This document shows positions 17,641-25,043 of a stretch of 64,000 nt of DNA, one piece after another. Every line of letters starts with the position of its first letter. The stretch's first letter is position 1. A program made the translations under genes and the position numbers. The stretch is taken from assembly GCF_035918395.1 (NCBI RefSeq), contig NZ_CP142362.1, forward strand, positions 4,935,501 through 4,999,500. Reading direction: 5' to 3'. A model generated the notes under the pieces. The model worked only from the letters and a program-made list of their open reading frames with translations, was not told where the DNA came from and ran no database searches. The stretch comes from Mycolicibacterium sp. ND9-15 (GTDB lineage: Bacteria; Actinomycetota; Actinomycetes; Mycobacteriales; Mycobacteriaceae).

Positions 17641-17973
17641 ATGAGGCACATGAGGCGATGGGGCGCCGTCTACATACTGCTCCTGCTGTTCGTCGGCTCC
17701 TGGCTCGGCCAGTTCTTCACCCAGTTGGCCGCGTTCACCAGCTCCCAGCAGCAGCATGGACAGCCCTTCGTCTGGGGTGAATATCTGCACGAGTTCTTCG
17801 CCAGCACGTTCGAGAACTGGCAGAGCGAGTGGCTGCAGCTGATCTTCCAGGCGATTCTGTTGCTCGGCGCCAAGCATTGGCTGTTCAAGGTCGATGCCGA
17901 GGACATGGAGCGCATCGAGGCCAAGATCGACGACATCAAGGACCGGTTGGGCCTCCCTACCCCACCGCCCTGA
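17641..17973 (+). CDS. Small membrane protein (DUF6766-like)
   Basis: 110 residues. One hydrophobic helix near the N-terminus (GAVYILLLLFVGSWLGQFF, about 8-26) and a second in the middle (LQLIFQAILLLGAKHWLF, about 62-80), joined by a polar Trp-rich stretch with FVWGEYLHEFFASTFENWQSEW, then a charged C-terminal tail (ERIEAKIDDIKDRLGLP). This layout fits the DUF6766 family of bacterial inner-membrane proteins. Function unknown. It stands alone, 70 bases after the monooxygenase. Confidence 0.78.
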   Translation: MRHMRRWGAVYILLLLFVGSWLGQFFTQLAAFTSSQQQHGQPFVWGEYLHEFFASTFENWQSEWLQLIFQAILLLGAKHWLFKVDAEDMERIEAKIDDIKDRLGLPTPPP

Positions 17974-18058
17974 CCAGGCGAGTTCGGTGCCGCTGGGAGC
18001 GCCCGACACGACCAAATGCACCGGGAATCGCCGAGGTCTACCCCGCATGCCACCTGAT

Positions 18059-18078
18059 TATGTAGGGTTGCATACATA
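18059..18078. promoter_or_regulatory. Inverted repeat, candidate TetR operator
   Basis: TATGTA-N8-TACATA, perfect six-base arms, ends 22 bases before the ATG of the TetR gene that starts the two-gene operon. The position is typical for autoregulation. Confidence 0.6.
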
Positions 18079-18100
18079 GTCCGGTCGGAAGGTTCTGCAT

Positions 18101-18685
18101 ATGGCCAATCATCGCGAGCGGATGGTCGCGTCCGCGGCATTGCTCATTCGGGAACGCGGTGCGCACCCGACGGCGATCGCCGATGTTCTCGCGCACAGCG
18201 GCGCGCCACGCGGTTCCGCGTACCACTACTTCCCCGGGGGTCGCACCCAATTGCTCTGTGAGGCGGTCGATTACGCCGGCGCCCACATCGCAGCGCGCAT
18301 CGAGAAAGCCGGCGGCGGCGTCGAGGTGCTCGACGTGGTGGTCGACGGTTTCCGCAAACAGCTCGTCGACAGTGGGTTTCGAGCAGGGTGCCCGGTCGTC
18401 GCGGTGGCGGTCGAATCCGGCGACAAGGGTGAGGCGGCCTCCCCGGTGATTGACCGCGCCGCGGCAGCCTTCGGCCGCTGGAACGCGCTGACCGTCGACC
18501 GGCTGACGGCCGACGGCGTCGCCGCGGACCGTGCACAAGAGCTGGCAATGCTGGTCTTGGCCGCCGTCGAGGGCGCGATCGTCGTCGCCAGGGCGTCCCG
18601 CGACGTGAAGCCTCTCGACCTTGTACACAGCCAACTGCGGAGCCTTCTCGAGGCCGCTGTCACGGAGGGAAAGGCCGAGCGATGA
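18101..18685 (+). CDS. TetR/AcrR family regulator (Rv0196-like)
   Basis: 194 residues. The N-terminal HTH is MVASAALLIRERGAHPTAIADVLAHSGAPRGSAYHYFPGGRTQLL, a variant TetR domain of the LmrA/YxaF type (note SAYHYFPGG instead of ..YYHF.sK). The C-terminal half has the FRAGCPVVAVAVESGD pattern of that subfamily. It overlaps the downstream oxidoreductase by four bases (ATGA), so the two are translationally coupled. The pairing of a 194-residue TetR with a molybdopterin enzyme matches Rv0196-Rv0197 of M. tuberculosis as I remember it. It probably represses its own operon through the inverted repeat upstream. Confidence 0.9.
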   Translation: MANHRERMVASAALLIRERGAHPTAIADVLAHSGAPRGSAYHYFPGGRTQLLCEAVDYAGAHIAARIEKAGGGVEVLDVVVDGFRKQLVDSGFRAGCPVVAVAVESGDKGEAASPVIDRAAAAFGRWNALTVDRLTADGVAADRAQELAMLVLAAVEGAIVVARASRDVKPLDLVHSQLRSLLEAAVTEGKAER

Positions 18686-20916
18686 GCGAAAAATGGCACC
18701 CCACGGCCTGCATCCTGTGTGAGTGCAACTGCGGCATCGTCGTGCAACTCGACGACCGCAGGCTGGCCAGGATCCGCGGCGACAAGGCGCACCCGGCCTC
18801 GCGGGGCTACACGTGCAACAAGGCGCTGCGGCTCGACCACTACCAGAACAATCGCGCTCGGTTGACATCGCCGATGCGGCGCCGAAGTGACGGCAGCTAC
18901 GAGGAAATCGACTGGGACACCGCGATCGCGGAGGTGGCCGCCGGCTTCCGCCGCATCGCCGATACCTACGGTGGCGACAAGATCTTCTATTACGGCGGCG
19001 GCGGTCAGGGAAACCATCTCGGCGGCGCCTACAGCGGCGCATTCCTCAAGGCGCTCGGTTCCCATTACCGGTCAAATGCTCTGGCACAGGAGAAGACCGG
19101 CGAGGCGTGGGTCGACGCACATCTCTACGGCGGACATACCCGCGGCGAGTTCGAAAACGCCGAGGTTTCGGTGTTCATCGGCAAGAACCCCTGGATGTCA
19201 CAGAGTTTCCCCCGCGCGCGAACGGTCCTCAACGAGATTGCCAAGGACCCGCACCGCTCGATGGTCGTCATCGACCCGGTGATCACCGACACCGCGAAGA
19301 TGGCCGACTACCACCTCCGGGTACGACCGGGCACCGACGCATGGTGCTTGGCGGCGCTGGCGGCGGTGCTGGTGCAGGAGAACCTCTGCGACGAGGCGTT
19401 TCTGGCGCAGCATGTGCGCGGCGCCGAAGCGGTGCGCGAGGTCCTGCGCGAGGTCCCGGTCGGTGACTACGCGCTGCGGTGCGGCGTCGACGAGGAAGTG
19501 ATCCGCGCAGCCGCGCGCCGGATCGGGGCGGCGGCCAGCGTCTCGGTGTTCGAGGATCTCGGCGTTCAACAGGCACCCAACAGCACACTGTGCTCGTACC
19601 TGAACAAGCTGCTCTGGATCCTCACCGGGAATTTCGCCAAGCGCGGTGGCCAGCACCTGCATTCGTCGTTCGGGCCGCTGTTGCGGCACTCAACCGGGAT
19701 CGGCCGGACTCCGGTCACCGGGGCGCCCATCGTCGGCGGACTCGTCCCGAGTAATGTTGTGCCTCAAGAGATTCTGACTGATCACCCGGATCGGTTCCGC
19801 GCGATGATCGTCGAGAGCAGCAACCCCGCGCATTCATTGGCCGACTCCGCAGCATGCCGGGAAGCGTTCGCCTCGCTCGAACTGATGGTCGTCATCGACG
19901 TCGCCATGACCGAGACGGCGCGACTGGCCCACTACGTGCTGCCGGCCGCCAGTCAGTACGAGAAGTGCGAGGCCACGTTCTTCAACCTCGAGTTTCCGCA
20001 CAACACCTTTCATTTGCGTCATCCGCTGCTGGCACCGCTCGAGGGCACTCTGCCCGAACCGGAGATCTGGGCTCGCCTCATGCGCGCGCTCGACGTCGTC
20101 GACGAGGCCGATCTACAGCCCCTTCGCGCGGCAGCGCAAAAAGGTCGCGAGGCCTACGCACAGGCCTTTCTGCAGTCGGTGGCCGCCAGCCCGATACTGG
20201 GCAAGGTGCTGCCCTTCGTGCTCTACGAGACACTCGGACCGGCGCTGCCACAAGGACTTTCCGGCGCCGCGGCATTGTGGGGGCTGGCGCAGAAGGCTGC
20301 GATGACCTACCCGGATGCCGTGCGCAGGGCCGGCCACGCGGACGGTAACGCATTGTTCGACGCGATCCTCGCGGGTTCTTCCGGTGTAACGGTCACCGCA
20401 CACGAATACGTTGATGACTTCGCGCTGATCACCCACGCCGACCACAAGATCGCGTTGCACATGCCCGAGCTGGTCGACGAGATACGGAGGTTGGCGCACG
20501 GACCCGTTTCGCTGGTGAGTGCGGAGTTCCCGATCGTGCTGTCGGCGGGTGAACGGCGGGCCTACACCGCCAACGACATCTTCCGCGACCCGACGTGGCG
20601 CAAGCGTGACACCGACGGCGCCTTGCGGGTCAGCGTCGAGGATGCCGAAGACCTCGGCCTGGTCGACGGCGGCAGGGCGCGGATCACGACGGCCGCGGGC
20701 AGCGCGGTGGCCAGCGTCGAGGTCAGCGCGGCCATGCTGCCGGGGCACGCATCGCTGCCCAACGGGTTCGGGCTGGATTTCGTCGACGACGACGGTCGCT
20801 CCCACAGCCCGGGCGTCGCGCCGAATTCACTGACGTCGAGCGACTGGCGCGACGCCTACGCCGGCACACCCTGGCACAAGCACGTCCCCGCCCGCATTTC
20901 CGCGGTGCCGGTGTAG
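18682..20916 (+). CDS. Molybdopterin-dependent oxidoreductase (Rv0197-like)
   Basis: 744 residues of the bis-MGD (formate dehydrogenase/DMSO reductase) superfamily. Cys10, Cys13, Cys17 and Cys45 (CILCECNC ... YTCNK) form the [4Fe-4S] site. VFIGKNPWMSQSFPRAR, MVVIDPVITDTAKMADYHLRVRPGTDAW and the C-terminal MopB domain (about 600-740, PNGFGLDF..DDDGRSHSPGVAPNSLT) are typical. There is no Tat or Sec signal, so the enzyme is cytosolic. At the usual active-site position no Cys or selenocysteine is evident. Electron partner and substrate unknown. Translation is coupled to the TetR gene. Convergent with the next TetR gene. Confidence 0.9.
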   Translation: MSEKWHPTACILCECNCGIVVQLDDRRLARIRGDKAHPASRGYTCNKALRLDHYQNNRARLTSPMRRRSDGSYEEIDWDTAIAEVAAGFRRIADTYGGDKIFYYGGGGQGNHLGGAYSGAFLKALGSHYRSNALAQEKTGEAWVDAHLYGGHTRGEFENAEVSVFIGKNPWMSQSFPRARTVLNEIAKDPHRSMVVIDPVITDTAKMADYHLRVRPGTDAWCLAALAAVLVQENLCDEAFLAQHVRGAEAVREVLREVPVGDYALRCGVDEEVIRAAARRIGAAASVSVFEDLGVQQAPNSTLCSYLNKLLWILTGNFAKRGGQHLHSSFGPLLRHSTGIGRTPVTGAPIVGGLVPSNVVPQEILTDHPDRFRAMIVESSNPAHSLADSAACREAFASLELMVVIDVAMTETARLAHYVLPAASQYEKCEATFFNLEFPHNTFHLRHPLLAPLEGTLPEPEIWARLMRALDVVDEADLQPLRAAAQKGREAYAQAFLQSVAASPILGKVLPFVLYETLGPALPQGLSGAAALWGLAQKAAMTYPDAVRRAGHADGNALFDAILAGSSGVTVTAHEYVDDFALITHADHKIALHMPELVDEIRRLAHGPVSLVSAEFPIVLSAGERRAYTANDIFRDPTWRKRDTDGALRVSVEDAEDLGLVDGGRARITTAAGSAVASVEVSAAMLPGHASLPNGFGLDFVDDDGRSHSPGVAPNSLTSSDWRDAYAGTPWHKHVPARISAVPV

Positions 20917-20923
20917 TTCGCCA

Positions 20924-21472
20924 TCACTCGGTGAGGAACTGCGTGGCTCGGTCCAGCACCTCGCGTCGGCTCAGGTCCCCATGGTCGGCGGCGATGAAGG
21001 GGCTCCCGATCGCCAGCGAGAACGCGAGCATGGCGCGGGCCTCGATGCCGTCGGGGTCGTCGACGAACGTGCCGATCAGAGCCCGCAGATATGCCATCCG
21101 GCGGTTGTCGACGCGGCGCAGCCGTTTGGCCACCGCCCGGTCGCGGCGGGCCCAGTCACGCACCGCGAGGTCGACCGGTAACAGCTCCTTGGAGAACGTG
21201 AGCATGCCGGCCTTGCGCACCTTGGCCCTGGCGTCGCCGCCTTCGGACTCCACCCGGTCGAGCACGTCGTCGGTGCTCCGGTGCTCCCACGACTCCAGCA
21301 GCGCCTCGAGGAAGGCCTGCCGGTTGGCGAAGTGCCAATAGAAGCCGCCGCGCGTGACTCCCAAGGCTTTCGCCAGCAGGTCCACCCGCACCGCGTCGGG
21401 CCCACCCGCTGCGAGTGCCGCCAGACCGGTGTCGATCCATAGGGTCCGCGGTGTGCGGGTCTGGGCGACCAT
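20924..21472 (-). CDS. TetR/AcrR family regulator
   Basis: 182 residues from the ATG at 21472, preceded by GAGGGAGG. HTH at about 10-55: WIDTGLAALAAGGPDAVRVDLLAKALGVTRGGFYWHFANRQAFLEALL, a standard TetR DNA-binding domain. The C-terminal ligand domain includes LRALIGTFVDDPDGIEARAMLAFSLAIGSPF. It is divergent from the DUF2867-like gene, with a perfect inverted repeat between them, which is the likely shared operator. It overlaps no other gene and ends close to the molybdopterin enzyme (convergent). Confidence 0.9.
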   Translation of the reverse strand: MVAQTRTPRTLWIDTGLAALAAGGPDAVRVDLLAKALGVTRGGFYWHFANRQAFLEALLESWEHRSTDDVLDRVESEGGDARAKVRKAGMLTFSKELLPVDLAVRDWARRDRAVAKRLRRVDNRRMAYLRALIGTFVDDPDGIEARAMLAFSLAIGSPFIAADHGDLSRREVLDRATQFLTE

Positions 21473-21514
21473 GAACCTCCCTCGATACGACCTTGACACC
21501 GTTGGTGATTCAAG

Positions 21515-21530
21515 CATACAGTAATGTATG
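21515..21530. promoter_or_regulatory. Perfect inverted repeat, candidate TetR operator
   Basis: CATACA-GTAA-TGTATG lies 43 bases before the TetR start on one side and about 150 bases before the DUF2867-like gene on the other. Symmetry and position suit divergent control by the TetR protein. Confidence 0.65.
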
Positions 21531-21680
21531 TTTGGTGGCGAACGGCTCGAGGTAACCGCGCACGTCTCGCGTCCCTGGGCCATTCCGGCATCTGATCGTC
21601 TACCCGCTGATGTTGCGCGACATCGGCCATCTATGGCGCCGCCGGTCGAGCGCGATGTGACGAACCGAAAGCAGGCACCG

Positions 21681-22160
21681 ATGACGTACACCGAAAGGCC
21701 CGGCAACCACGTTCGCCAGGTCGCCTCCGCGACTGCGCCCCGGACGCCGACCACACTCGGCCGCATCGACTATGTTGACGCGTTCGAGGTCGACGTCGCG
21801 CGGTCGCACGACCGCGGCGCCGAACAGTGGATGCGCGCGATATTGGAGGGCGCTCCACTCCCCGCGCGGATGCAACTGCTCTCGGCATGGTCGGCCATCG
21901 GACTCAAGCTGCGGTTCCCCGGAGCTGACTCATCAATCCTCGGATGGGACGTCCGGGCAAGCGATGACGACTTCGTGCTGCTCGGTGCACACTCGCGAAT
22001 CGGAATGCCCGGCGAACTGTTGTTGCGCCGCCAGGAACACCGATTGCTGTTCGCGACGTTTGTGCGTCACGACAGGCCGATCGCCCGCGCGCTGTGGGCG
22101 ACGATCGAGGCGTCGCACGTCAAAACGGTGCGCTCGCTTTTGGAACGAGTCTGCCGCTAG
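21681..22160 (+). CDS. DUF2867-like hypothetical protein
   Basis: 159 residues from ATG 21681. RIDYVDAFEVDVARSHDRGAEQWMRAILEGAPLPARMQLLSAW leads into GWDVRASDDDFVLLGAHSRIGMPGELLLRRQEHRLLFATFVRHDRPIARALW and a final helix. This pattern, with the late RHDRP-ALW segment, fits the DUF2867 family. Function unknown; no signal peptide. It is probably the target of the divergent TetR repressor. Its stop overlaps the stop of the secreted protein on the other strand by four bases. Confidence 0.8.
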   Translation: MTYTERPGNHVRQVASATAPRTPTTLGRIDYVDAFEVDVARSHDRGAEQWMRAILEGAPLPARMQLLSAWSAIGLKLRFPGADSSILGWDVRASDDDFVLLGAHSRIGMPGELLLRRQEHRLLFATFVRHDRPIARALWATIEASHVKTVRSLLERVCR

Positions 22161-22657
22161 TGCGGCGGCGGCGCGGGCGAGGGTGAGGCGGGAGCGGGGT
22201 CTGCCGGGGAGATCGGAACGTTCGGGCCCGGCGCCTGATCCGGATAGGGCGTGTTCATCCCGCGCTGCGCGAGCCCCATGATCAGCGCTTCCTTACCGCT
22301 GATCTCCTGGTTCCGTACGGCCTGCCACAGATCCTTGAGATAGCTGACGTTGGGGCCCTCGTGGCCCTTCACGCTCGGGTCCATGGTGGTTCCCGGCGGC
22401 AAAGCCTCCGGGCTCGGCAGGTGGGAAACACCCTGCGTCGCAGCTGCCGGCGTTTCGCCGGAAGCGGTTGCCGGGGGCGCCGGCAGTTGCGCGGGTGCCG
22501 GGGCTGCGGCCGCCACCACCGGCGCGGCATCGGCGGGCGGCGGCGGAGGCGCGGGCGTGGCGGGGTCGGCCAGTGCCTGCGGCGCAGCGGCCACCAGCGC
22601 CGCGGCGATTGCCGCTCCCAGCAGCGAAAGCTGCTTCGGGTTGATGACGATCCTCAC
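22157..22657 (-). CDS. Secreted Ala/Pro-rich protein
   Basis: 166 residues from a GTG with a GGGG-rich ribosome site upstream. An N-terminal Sec signal (MRIVINPKQLSLLGAAIAAALVAAAPQALA, cleavage about residue 30) is followed by a Pro/Ala-rich linker (31-75), a short globular segment (GPNVSYLKDLWQAVRNQEISGKEALIMGLAQRGM, about 100-135) and a Pro-rich tail. This layout is typical of mycobacterial exported wall-associated proteins. The globular helix region may be the functional part. Family not recognised. Confidence 0.78.
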   Translation of the reverse strand: MRIVINPKQLSLLGAAIAAALVAAAPQALADPATPAPPPPPADAAPVVAAAAPAPAQLPAPPATASGETPAAATQGVSHLPSPEALPPGTTMDPSVKGHEGPNVSYLKDLWQAVRNQEISGKEALIMGLAQRGMNTPYPDQAPGPNVPISPADPAPASPSPAPPPH

Positions 22658-22777
22658 CGGTGCCCCTTTCCGGGTTGCCGTCGCGGTGCTTCGACGGCGT
22701 CACTTTTGCTTCGAGCAGTGTCGCAGAATTGTTACAGGTGTGCTCGTCGTGACGAAGAGGCTAATGACCCCGGCGTA

Positions 22778-22791
22778 CGGAACACGTTCCA
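22778..22791. promoter_or_regulatory. KstR-type operator (one mismatch)
   Basis: The core GGAACACGTTCC is a perfect palindrome; against TnnAACnnGTTnnA only the first base differs (C for T). It lies about 103 bases upstream of the CYP125-family gene, the only gene downstream of it on that side, and near the promoter of the divergent secreted protein. Confidence 0.62.
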
Positions 22792-22894
22792 CTTCGCTTT
22801 TCATCGGACTTTACCGAACCCGCCTCACCCGCCCCCAGCTGTGGTGTAGCAATGCGGAGAGGGCACTAGACCACGTCATGCGAGGGATGCAGCC

Positions 22895-24145
22895 ATGCCG
22901 ACTCCGAACCTTCCGCCCGGCTTCGATTTCACCGATCCCGATATCTACGCCGAGCGCCTGCCCATCGCCGAGCTCGCCGAGATGCGCAAGGTCGCACCCG
23001 TCTGGTGGAACGAACAGTCGAGGGGAAATCTGGCGTTCGGCGACAGCGGCTTCTGGGTGGTGACCAAGCACAAGGACGTCAAGGAGATCTCGCGGCGCAG
23101 CGACGTCTTCTCCAGCAACAAGAAGACCGCGCTGCCGCGGTACCGCGACGAGGCCGACCCCGCGTCGATCGAGGCCGGCAAGGTCGTGCTGCTCAACCAG
23201 GACGCTCCGCACCACACGCATCTACGCAAGATCGTGTCGCGGGCCTTCACCCCGCGTGCCGTCGAGTCGTTGCGCAACGAACTTCGCGAGCGTGCGGCCG
23301 GCATCGTCAAGGCAGCCGCCGCCGAGGGCTCGGGCGACTTCGTCGAGCAGGTGTCGTGCGAGCTTCCGCTGCAGGCGATCGCCGGGCTGATGGGCGTGCC
23401 GCAGGAAGACCGGATGAAGCTGTTCGACTGGTCGAATCAGTTGGTCGGCGATCAGGATCCGGAGTACTCCCGTAACGACCCGACCGCCGCATCGGTCGAG
23501 CTGATCTCATACGGCATGCAGATGGCCGCGGAGCGTGGCAAGAACCCGGGCGGCGACCTGGTCACCAAGCTGGTGCAAGCCGACGTCGAAGGACACAAGC
23601 TCACCGACGACGAGTTCGGGTTCTTCGTCATCCTGCTTGCGGTGGCGGGCAACGAGACCACGCGGAACTCCATCACCCAGGGCATGATGGCGTTCACCGA
23701 ATTTCGGGACCAGTGGGAGCTTTTCAAGAAGCAACGCCCGGTCACCGCCGCCGACGAGATCGTCCGCTGGGCTACCCCGGTCACGTCGTTCCAGCGCACC
23801 GCGCTCGAGGACACCGAACTGTCCGGCGTGCAAATCAAGAAGGATGACCGGGTCGTCATGTTTTACCGGTCGGCCAACTTCGACGAAGAGGTCTTCGACG
23901 ATCCCTACACGTTCAACATCCTGCGAGATCCCAATCCGCACGTGGGATTCGGCGGTACGGGCGCGCACTACTGCATCGGCGCCAATCTGGCCCGGATGAC
24001 AATCGACCTGATCTTCAACGCGATCGCCGACGAGATGCCCAACCTGCGGCCGCTCGCCGAGCCCGAGCGACTTCGGTCGGGCTGGCTCAACGGCATCAAG
24101 CACTGGCAGGTCGACTACGCCGGTACCGGAGCGGCCCGCAGATAG
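22895..24145 (+). CDS. cyp125: Cytochrome P450, CYP125 family (steroid C26/C27 oxidase paralogue)
   Basis: 416 residues. The start PNLPPGFDFTDPDIYAERLP, I-helix AGNETTRN (252-258), ExxR (Glu288/Arg291) and heme loop GFGGTGAHYCIGANLAR with Cys360 are near-identical, as I remember, to M. tuberculosis CYP125A1 (Rv3545c). That enzyme oxidises the terminal methyl of cholesterol and cholest-4-en-3-one to the C26 acid to start side-chain degradation. No kshA, kstD, hsaC or mce4-type genes flank this copy, so it is probably an extra paralogue, as in M. smegmatis, which carries two CYP125 genes. A KstR-like site upstream fits sterol induction. Ferredoxin partner not nearby. Confidence 0.93.
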   Translation: MPTPNLPPGFDFTDPDIYAERLPIAELAEMRKVAPVWWNEQSRGNLAFGDSGFWVVTKHKDVKEISRRSDVFSSNKKTALPRYRDEADPASIEAGKVVLLNQDAPHHTHLRKIVSRAFTPRAVESLRNELRERAAGIVKAAAAEGSGDFVEQVSCELPLQAIAGLMGVPQEDRMKLFDWSNQLVGDQDPEYSRNDPTAASVELISYGMQMAAERGKNPGGDLVTKLVQADVEGHKLTDDEFGFFVILLAVAGNETTRNSITQGMMAFTEFRDQWELFKKQRPVTAADEIVRWATPVTSFQRTALEDTELSGVQIKKDDRVVMFYRSANFDEEVFDDPYTFNILRDPNPHVGFGGTGAHYCIGANLARMTIDLIFNAIADEMPNLRPLAEPERLRSGWLNGIKHWQVDYAGTGAARR

Positions 24146-24167
24146 TTGCCCGAGCGCAACGTGGGGA

Positions 24168-24218
24168 TCCGCCGATCGGTGGACCCGCCCTCCCCCGCAT
24201 GAAAGGCCGATCGGCGGA
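24168..24218 (+). terminator. Stem-loop after cyp125
   Basis: TCCGCCGATCGG (24168-24179) and CCGATCGGCGGA (24207-24218) are perfect 12-base inverted repeats around a 27-base loop, 23 bases after the P450 stop. There is no U-tract, so it may be a non-canonical terminator or an RNA-stabilising hairpin. Confidence 0.5.
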
Positions 24219-24283
24219 CCCGTCAAGGCTCCAAGAACCTACATCATCGAATTCGTCGTCTCGTCCAAGAGAGGAAACATTCG

Positions 24284-24469
24284 ATGAGAGAGAACAATTC
24301 GATACACGATCACTTCACGGTCATCAGCCACACGGGTGGAGCTCGAACCTCGCGCGTGGTGATCGCAGGCAGCTGCGCCGACGCGGCTGAGACGCACCTT
24401 CAGCACTACCCCGGCGAGGTCATCATTCGCGTCGTACAGGCAACTGCGTCGGTGAAGCTGACCGCCTAG
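24284..24469 (+). CDS. Small hypothetical protein
   Basis: 61 residues with a good ribosome site (AGAGGAA, eight bases before ATG). Sequence: MRENNSIHDHFTVISH, then a short beta-helix-beta pattern (RVVIAGSCADAAETHLQHYP, EVIIRVVQATASVKLTA). Not membrane-bound. It is AT-richer at its start than neighbours. No family recognised. It lies between the cyp125 stem-loop and a second large inverted repeat. Coding status rests on the ribosome site and amino-acid pattern only. Confidence 0.5.
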   Translation: MRENNSIHDHFTVISHTGGARTSRVVIAGSCADAAETHLQHYPGEVIIRVVQATASVKLTA

Positions 24470-24494
24470 GGAGCCCACGGGTGTCGTCGTTCTT

Positions 24495-24593
24495 CCCGGA
24501 CGGGATCGACTACCAAGTCGGGTCTTGTTCGCGAGATCGGGCTGGAGGTTGCCCATCGGGGGCAGACCATTCCTTCAGCCCGTCCCGTCCGGG
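24495..24593. repeat. Widely spaced 11-bp perfect inverted repeat (possible structured RNA or terminator)
   Basis: CCCGGACGGGA (24495-24505) and TCCCGTCCGGG (24583-24593) are exact reverse complements 77 bases apart, in a non-coding gap of 177 bases between the small gene and the membrane-protein gene. It could fold a small RNA or bound a lost element. Confidence 0.45.
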
Positions 24594-24646
24594 CCCTCAA
24601 TGCGGTGTCACGAGTTCAGTGCCGCGGAAGCCAGCAAGCCGTTCGC

Positions 24647-24931
24647 TCAGTAGTCGATGATCGAGCGCCAGTATTCCTCCGGTATCTCGGCGTTCGACTT
24701 CAACACAATCGCCAGACCGGTCACCATCGCGATGCCGAGTAGCCCGAGCCACAACCCGAACAGTCCGAGGACCGCCCAGAGGACGGCGGTGACCGTCGGC
24801 CATGGCGACAGCACGGCCAGCACCGGCGCGAAGAAGAAACCGGCGCCGATATACCACGCGGATCCGGCGCGGTCGGAGATCAGCACGAACCGCAACCACC
24901 GCGGGATCGGCGCCGGAAGGACAGTCCCCAT
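24647..24931 (-). CDS. Small membrane protein
   Basis: 94 residues from ATG 24931. Three hydrophobic segments can be seen (about 25-45, 40-60 and 62-78: YIGAGFFFAPVLAVLSPW, VTAVLWAVLGLFGLWLGLLGIAMVTGLAIVL). N-terminal part is basic (IPRWLRFVLISDRAG), C-terminus EIPEEYWRSIIDY is acidic. Function unknown. It is divergent from the MmyB-type regulator, with operator-like repeats in the 112-base gap, so it may be under that regulator. Confidence 0.7.
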   Translation of the reverse strand: MGTVLPAPIPRWLRFVLISDRAGSAWYIGAGFFFAPVLAVLSPWPTVTAVLWAVLGLFGLWLGLLGIAMVTGLAIVLKSNAEIPEEYWRSIIDY

Positions 24932-24974
24932 GATTTCTGCCTCTGTTCGATGGTCACCTCCAACGCTGCCGCCA

Positions 24975-25013
24975 CGAGGTAACCGTTGCAATTACCTGCG
25001 AGGTAGTGGTTGC
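24975..25013. promoter_or_regulatory. Operator-like repeats in divergent promoter
   Basis: Two direct 15-base repeats of pattern CGAGGTA-NN-NGTTGC (24975-24989 and 24999-25013, 24 bases apart) enclose an inverted repeat AGGTAA-N9-TTACCT (24977-24997). They lie 31 bases before the regulator start and 44 before the membrane-protein start, so they are likely sites for the XRE regulator. Confidence 0.5.
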
Positions 25014-25043
25014 GTCCGTCCCCGATGGGCCACACTGAGGGCC

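Noticed and set aside
24510..24570. Frame reading VREIGLEVAHRG resembling a class III cyclase fragment
   Set aside because: Too short, no start, and outside any homologous context; similarity could be chance.
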